Assembly (NCBI GenBank): GCA_005792865.1 | Contig: SXQR01000208.1 | Location: 1-25,423, forward strand | Direction: 5' to 3' | DNA: 25,423 bases | Source: Flavobacterium sp. | GTDB lineage: Bacteria > Bacteroidota > Bacteroidia > Flavobacteriales > Flavobacteriaceae | Shown: positions 22,146 to 25,423 of the stretch, piece by piece | Layout of the letters: each line of letters begins with the position of its first letter | Numbering within the stretch: the first letter of the stretch is position 1 | Program-made: the position numbers and the translations under genes | The notes under the pieces: model-generated | What the model saw: only the letters and a program-made list of their open reading frames with translations | What the model was told of the DNA's origin: nothing | Database searches by the model: none

Positions 22146-23330
22146 ATGCCGACAGATACGCTCAAGTTTCCATTTTACGCCAAACTCGCTTTCACGCTGG
22201 TGAGCCTCATCGCCATTTTCGTGATTTTGTGGCTCGGGCAAGGAATCATCACGCCCCTACTGATCTCGATGCTCTTCGCGATCCTGCTCGATCCCTTTGC
22301 GAGGATGTTGCAGCGAAAATTGAAGTTCCCGCATGTAATTGCCGTATTGACAACGGTTTTTCTTTTGATGCTGTTCTTCGTGGGGTTGATATTTTTCCTC
22401 TCGTGGCAAATCAGCGATATGGTGAGCGACTGGGACAAGATCAAATCCAACGTAAACATCCACATCTCCAATCTGCAGCGGATGATCTACGAGAATTTCA
22501 ATCTTACCTACCGCGAACAGAACGAACTTTTGGACGACGCGACTTCCCAATCAAAGGGGTTCGTGGGCCAGACGCTGATATCGGTTACCGATACGCTCAT
22601 GAACAGCATCCTCTTGCCCATCTACACCTTCCTGATCCTGCTCTACAAGACGCATTTCGTGAAATTCCTCTGCAAGCTCTTCAGCATGGAGCACCATGCC
22701 AAGCTCCAGCAGATCCTGGCGCAGGTGAGGGTCTCGATCCAGAGCTACATCAGCGGGCTGTTCGTGCAGATGCTCACCGTGAGCGCGCTCACCACCATCG
22801 GTTACATGATCGTGGGGGTAGAATATGCATTCCTCCTTGGCGTGATGACCGGCCTGCTGAACCTGATTCCGTACATCGGCATCCTGATTGCCGCCGTTTT
22901 CTCCATTGCCGCCTCATTGACGGGGTCACCGGATCTTTCGATTATCCTGGGTGTGGTCATCGTCAACATCATCGTCCAGTTCATCGACAATAATTTCCTG
23001 GTTCCGATGATCGTGAGTTCGAAGGTGGAAATCAACGCCTTGGTCTCAATCGTGGGCATTATCGTGGGCGGATCGGTCGCGGGTGTGGCAGGCATGTTCC
23101 TCGCCATCCCGATGATCGCCATATTAAAGGTCATCTTTGACAGGATCGACCCGCTTCGGCCATGGGGATACCTCATGGGTGACGACCTGCCCAAGACCTG
23201 GCGCTGGCGAAATTTGAAATTTCCGCTCTACAGCCCGCATTCGACCACCGATACGCTCACCATCTCTGAAGAAGCGCCACCGGTCATATTCACTGAAACC
23301 ATAACAAAACCCGATACCAAAGAAGAATGA
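22146..23330 (+). CDS. AI-2E-family (YdiK/PerM type) membrane permease
   Basis: 394 residues with about eight transmembrane helices. N-terminal pairs (about 10-45 and 60-85), a cytoplasmic or periplasmic stretch (about 100-160) and a C-terminal conserved helical block (about 215-330, GLLNLIPYIGILIAAVFSI and IVQFIDNNFLVPMIVSSKV) identify the UPF0118/AI-2E family. Members have been linked to autoinducer-2 or Na+/Li+ export, so the substrate here is not known. The frame opens at 22113, but ATG 22146 gives a natural MPTDTLKF start. Its stop overlaps mlaE by 4 bp (ATGA), so it probably leads the mla operon. A weak CATCTTTG at 22099-22106 is one mismatch from a -7 box. Confidence 0.87.
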   Translation: MPTDTLKFPFYAKLAFTLVSLIAIFVILWLGQGIITPLLISMLFAILLDPFARMLQRKLKFPHVIAVLTTVFLLMLFFVGLIFFLSWQISDMVSDWDKIKSNVNIHISNLQRMIYENFNLTYREQNELLDDATSQSKGFVGQTLISVTDTLMNSILLPIYTFLILLYKTHFVKFLCKLFSMEHHAKLQQILAQVRVSIQSYISGLFVQMLTVSALTTIGYMIVGVEYAFLLGVMTGLLNLIPYIGILIAAVFSIAASLTGSPDLSIILGVVIVNIIVQFIDNNFLVPMIVSSKVEINALVSIVGIIVGGSVAGVAGMFLAIPMIAILKVIFDRIDPLRPWGYLMGDDLPKTWRWRNLKFPLYSPHSTTDTLTISEEAPPVIFTETITKPDTKEE

Positions 23331-24124
23331 AACAACAAGAAAGCCAACAGGCCGCGGTTGAATTCAAGCCGCCGGGAGCCTTTCGCAGGTTTTTGGTCGG
23401 GATGGGCGACACTTTCCTGTTTTTGGGAAGGCTCGTTCGCGAGACCTTTTCGCGCGGGTTCGAATTCAACGAATTCCTGCGCCAGTGCTACATGATCGGC
23501 AACAAGTCGCTCGCGCTGATATCGGTTACCGGAATCATCGTCGGGCTCGTGCTCACGATACAGTCGCGCCCGGTCCTTGTGGATTTTGGCGCCGAGAGCA
23601 TGCTTCCGGGCATGGTGGCCATTTCCATCATCCGCGAGATGGGCCCCGTCATCACGGCTTTGATCTGCGCAGGGAAAATTGGCTCCGGGATGGGCGCCGA
23701 ACTGGGCTCGATGCGCGTCACCGAACAGATCGATGCGATGGAAGTCTCCTCGACCAACCCGTTCAAGTTCCTGATCGTGCCGCGCGTACTGGCGGCCACC
23801 CTGATGCTGCCGCTTTTGACCCTATATGCCGATGCGCTGGGGATCATAGGTAGCTGGGCCGGCGCCAACATCAAGGGTACGATCAACCTGGTGCTCTTTA
23901 CTTCACAGGCCTTCTCGAACATCGATTTCCTGGATTTGATCCCCGCTGTGATCAAATCATTCTTTTTTGGGCTTGTCATCGGACTGGTGGGATGCTACAA
24001 GGGCTTCAATGCAGGCCGCGGTACCGAAAGTGTTGGCGTGGCGGCCAATTCGGCGGTGGTGATGGCCTCATTGCTGGTAATCGTCGTCGATTTGATCGCC
24101 GTCCAAATAACCGATTTGCTTTGA
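23327..24124 (+). CDS. mlaE: MlaE-type ABC permease of the phospholipid transport system
   Basis: 265 residues. Integral membrane subunit of the Mla ABC complex that moves phospholipids between inner and outer membranes; probably works as a dimer with MlaF. It has an N-terminal amphipathic stretch (about 15-45) and about five transmembrane helices. The conserved cytoplasmic loop RVTEQIDAMEVSSTNP at about 129-144 contacts the ATPase. The start overlaps the AI-2E gene stop (ATGA, 23327-23330). The mlaF start lies 2 nt after its stop, so assembly of the complex is likely coupled. Confidence 0.93.
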   Translation: MKQQESQQAAVEFKPPGAFRRFLVGMGDTFLFLGRLVRETFSRGFEFNEFLRQCYMIGNKSLALISVTGIIVGLVLTIQSRPVLVDFGAESMLPGMVAISIIREMGPVITALICAGKIGSGMGAELGSMRVTEQIDAMEVSSTNPFKFLIVPRVLAATLMLPLLTLYADALGIIGSWAGANIKGTINLVLFTSQAFSNIDFLDLIPAVIKSFFFGLVIGLVGCYKGFNAGRGTESVGVAANSAVVMASLLVIVVDLIAVQITDLL

Positions 24125-24126
24125 TC

Positions 24127-24888
24127 ATGGAAGAAAAGACAATCAATAACGCCATCGAGATCCGCGACCTTAAAAAGCAGTTTGCCGGCGTCCACGTGCT
24201 CAAGGGTGTCTCGCTTGATCTTCGCGAACAGGAAAACCTGGTCGTGCTGGGCAAATCCGGTACGGGGAAATCAGTGTTGATCAAATGCATCGTGCGGTTG
24301 CTGGACGCCGATTCGGGGACGATCAAGGTTTTGGGAGACGACGTCAACGCGCTGGACCACCGCGAACTGTCGGAGACGCGCAAGAAAGTCGGGTTTTTGT
24401 TCCAGAGCGGCGCACTTTACGACTCTATGACGGTTCGCGAGAACCTGGAATTTCCGCTAAAGCGCATCCGCAAGGAACTGTCGGCCAAAGAGCGCGACCA
24501 AAAAATCAAGGAGGCACTTGAAAATGTTGGGCTTCCCGATGCGATCGACAAAATGCCGTCGGAACTCTCAGGCGGCCAGAAAAAGCGCATCAGCCTGGCC
24601 AGGACCATCATCGTGGACCCGCAGATCATGCTGTATGACGAGCCGACAACCGGCCTCGACCCGATAACGTCGGACGAGATCAGCCAACTCATCAACGAGA
24701 TCCAGCACAAGTTCAAGACCGCATCGATCATCATCACACACGACATCGAATGCGCCCGCACCGTGGCCGACCGTTTTATCCTGCTCAAGGAAGGCGAAGT
24801 TTACAAGGAAGGCAGCCTGCAGGAATTTGAAAATGACCAGGACGAATTTGTACGGTCTTTTTTCCAGACCAAAAAACAACAAAATTAA
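24127..24888 (+). CDS. mlaF: MlaF-type ABC ATPase of the phospholipid transport system
   Basis: 253 residues, cytoplasmic. Walker A GKSGTGKS at 42-49, Q-loop Gln93, signature LSGGQKKR at 147-154, Walker B IMLYDEP at 167-173 with catalytic Glu172, H-loop His205. The order and spacing are those of MlaF/LolD-class ATPases that pair with MlaE. The frame opens upstream at 23992 inside mlaE; the ATG at 24127 is chosen because it precedes the natural MEEKTINNAIEIRDLKK start. The C-terminal tail (about 225-253) carries the YKEGSLQEFEND segment typical of the family. mlaD starts 6 nt after the stop. Confidence 0.93.
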   Translation: MEEKTINNAIEIRDLKKQFAGVHVLKGVSLDLREQENLVVLGKSGTGKSVLIKCIVRLLDADSGTIKVLGDDVNALDHRELSETRKKVGFLFQSGALYDSMTVRENLEFPLKRIRKELSAKERDQKIKEALENVGLPDAIDKMPSELSGGQKKRISLARTIIVDPQIMLYDEPTTGLDPITSDEISQLINEIQHKFKTASIIITHDIECARTVADRFILLKEGEVYKEGSLQEFENDQDEFVRSFFQTKKQQN

Positions 24889-24894
24889 AGCATC

Positions 24895-25423
24895 ATGAAC
24901 GCACAATCATCCACTTTCAAAGCCAGGCTCGGCCTTTTCATTACGGTAGGCATCGCGCTTTTCGTGCTGGCCATATTCTTTATCGGGCGGCAGCAGAATC
25001 TATTTGACCCCGTCTTCACGCTTTCGGCCCGGTTCAACAACGTGAGCGGCCTGCAACCCGGCAACACCGTCAGGTTTTCCGGTATCAATGTGGGAACAGT
25101 GGACGACATCCGCATCATCAACGACACCACCGTGCAGGTCAAGATGCTGATCCGCCAGGAGGTGCAGCGCTTCATCAAGTCGGATTCGCAGGCCGGCATC
25201 GGGTCGGAGGGCATCATCGGTGACAGGCTGATCACGATCTCGAACGGTTCTCCCGGATCCAAACCGGTCGTGGACCGCCAGCTGCTTTATTCCTATGAGC
25301 CGGTCGAGACCGACGAAATCATGCAAAGCCTGCAGATCACGGCCGGCAATGCCGCGATTGCCAGTGACGAGATCGCGCAGATTCTCTATAAGATCAACAA
25401 CGGCGAGGGAACCCTGGGCCGCC
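24895..25423 (+). CDS. mlaD: MlaD-type MCE-domain protein (3' end cut by window edge)
   Basis: The visible 176 residues begin MNAQSSTFKARLGLFITVGI. An N-terminal signal-anchor helix spans about 11-31, followed by an MCE domain (about 38-120: SGLQPGNTVRFSGINVGTV, then GSEGIIGDRLITIS with the conserved GxxGDR-like turn). It is the periplasmic lipid-binding subunit that works with MlaE and MlaF. Bacteroidota MlaD proteins are usually longer (roughly 320 residues) with a helical C-terminal tail, the start of which is seen here (NAAIASDEIAQILYKINNGEGTLG); the rest lies beyond the right edge. The start ATG is 6 nt after the mlaF stop. Confidence 0.92.
   Translation, partial: MNAQSSTFKARLGLFITVGIALFVLAIFFIGRQQNLFDPVFTLSARFNNVSGLQPGNTVRFSGINVGTVDDIRIINDTTVQVKMLIRQEVQRFIKSDSQAGIGSEGIIGDRLITISNGSPGSKPVVDRQLLYSYEPVETDEIMQSLQITAGNAAIASDEIAQILYKINNGEGTLGR

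Noticed and set aside
1..25423. Defence island, prophage, integron or secretion locus
   Set aside because: All genes of recognisable type are core metabolism, envelope or regulation; no transposase, integrase, toxin-antitoxin pair or defence domain was seen.

Overview
This window looks like chromosomal core sequence from a Bacteroidota bacterium, most likely a member of Flavobacteriaceae with unusually high GC (well above 50% by eye). The evidence is the gene content (CcsBA-type cytochrome c biogenesis, BshB1, an LTA-synthase-like sulfatase, an RskA-type anti-sigma factor, the UbiA and Mla gene sets), Bacteroidota-type promoter boxes (TAnnTTTG) in front of several genes, and weak or absent Shine-Dalgarno sequences. 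No rRNA, tRNA, CRISPR array, transposase or phage gene was seen. Start codons were chosen by eye; where the longest frame began at an upstream TTG or inside a repeat, a downstream ATG was preferred.

Layout. 1-2117 (minus): menI-menF-bshB1, a tightly overlapped operon joining two menaquinone genes to a bacillithiol gene that runs off the left edge. 2118-4170: a conserved beta-helix-like lipoprotein gene between four arrays of 7-bp tandem repeats, with oppositely oriented arrays on its two sides. 4171-7886: purL with its own promoter and a strong terminator. 7919-10425 (minus): an LTA-synthase-like sulfatase and a translationally coupled, membrane-anchored CX5R phosphatase. 10514-12781 (plus): a long-chain acyl-CoA ligase and a small membrane protein. 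12824-13906 (minus): an M23/SH3 lipoprotein, possibly preceded by a small coupled reading frame. 14149-15470 (plus): an ECF sigma factor and its RskA-like anti-sigma factor. 15467-18589 (minus): ccsBA, whose stop codon overlaps that of the anti-sigma gene. 18724-25423 (plus): DUF2520 protein, KdsC phosphatase, UbiA prenyltransferase, Maf, MscS-like channel, AI-2E-type permease, then mlaE-mlaF-mlaD, with mlaD cut by the right edge.

How the genes fit together. Much of the window serves the envelope and respiration: menaquinone synthesis (menI, menF), cytochrome c maturation (ccsBA), LPS core sugar (KdsC), phospholipid trafficking (mlaEFD), peptidoglycan or envelope turnover (M23 lipoprotein), and possible glycerophosphate-type decoration (sulfatase plus phosphatase). 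Almost all of it is recognisable core metabolism. I did not find a clear new defence, mobile or secretion system. The parts most worth a second look are the heptamer arrays around the lipoprotein gene, the fact that array edges appear to supply promoter -33 elements for both flanking genes, and the periplasm-facing phosphatase coupled to the sulfatase.
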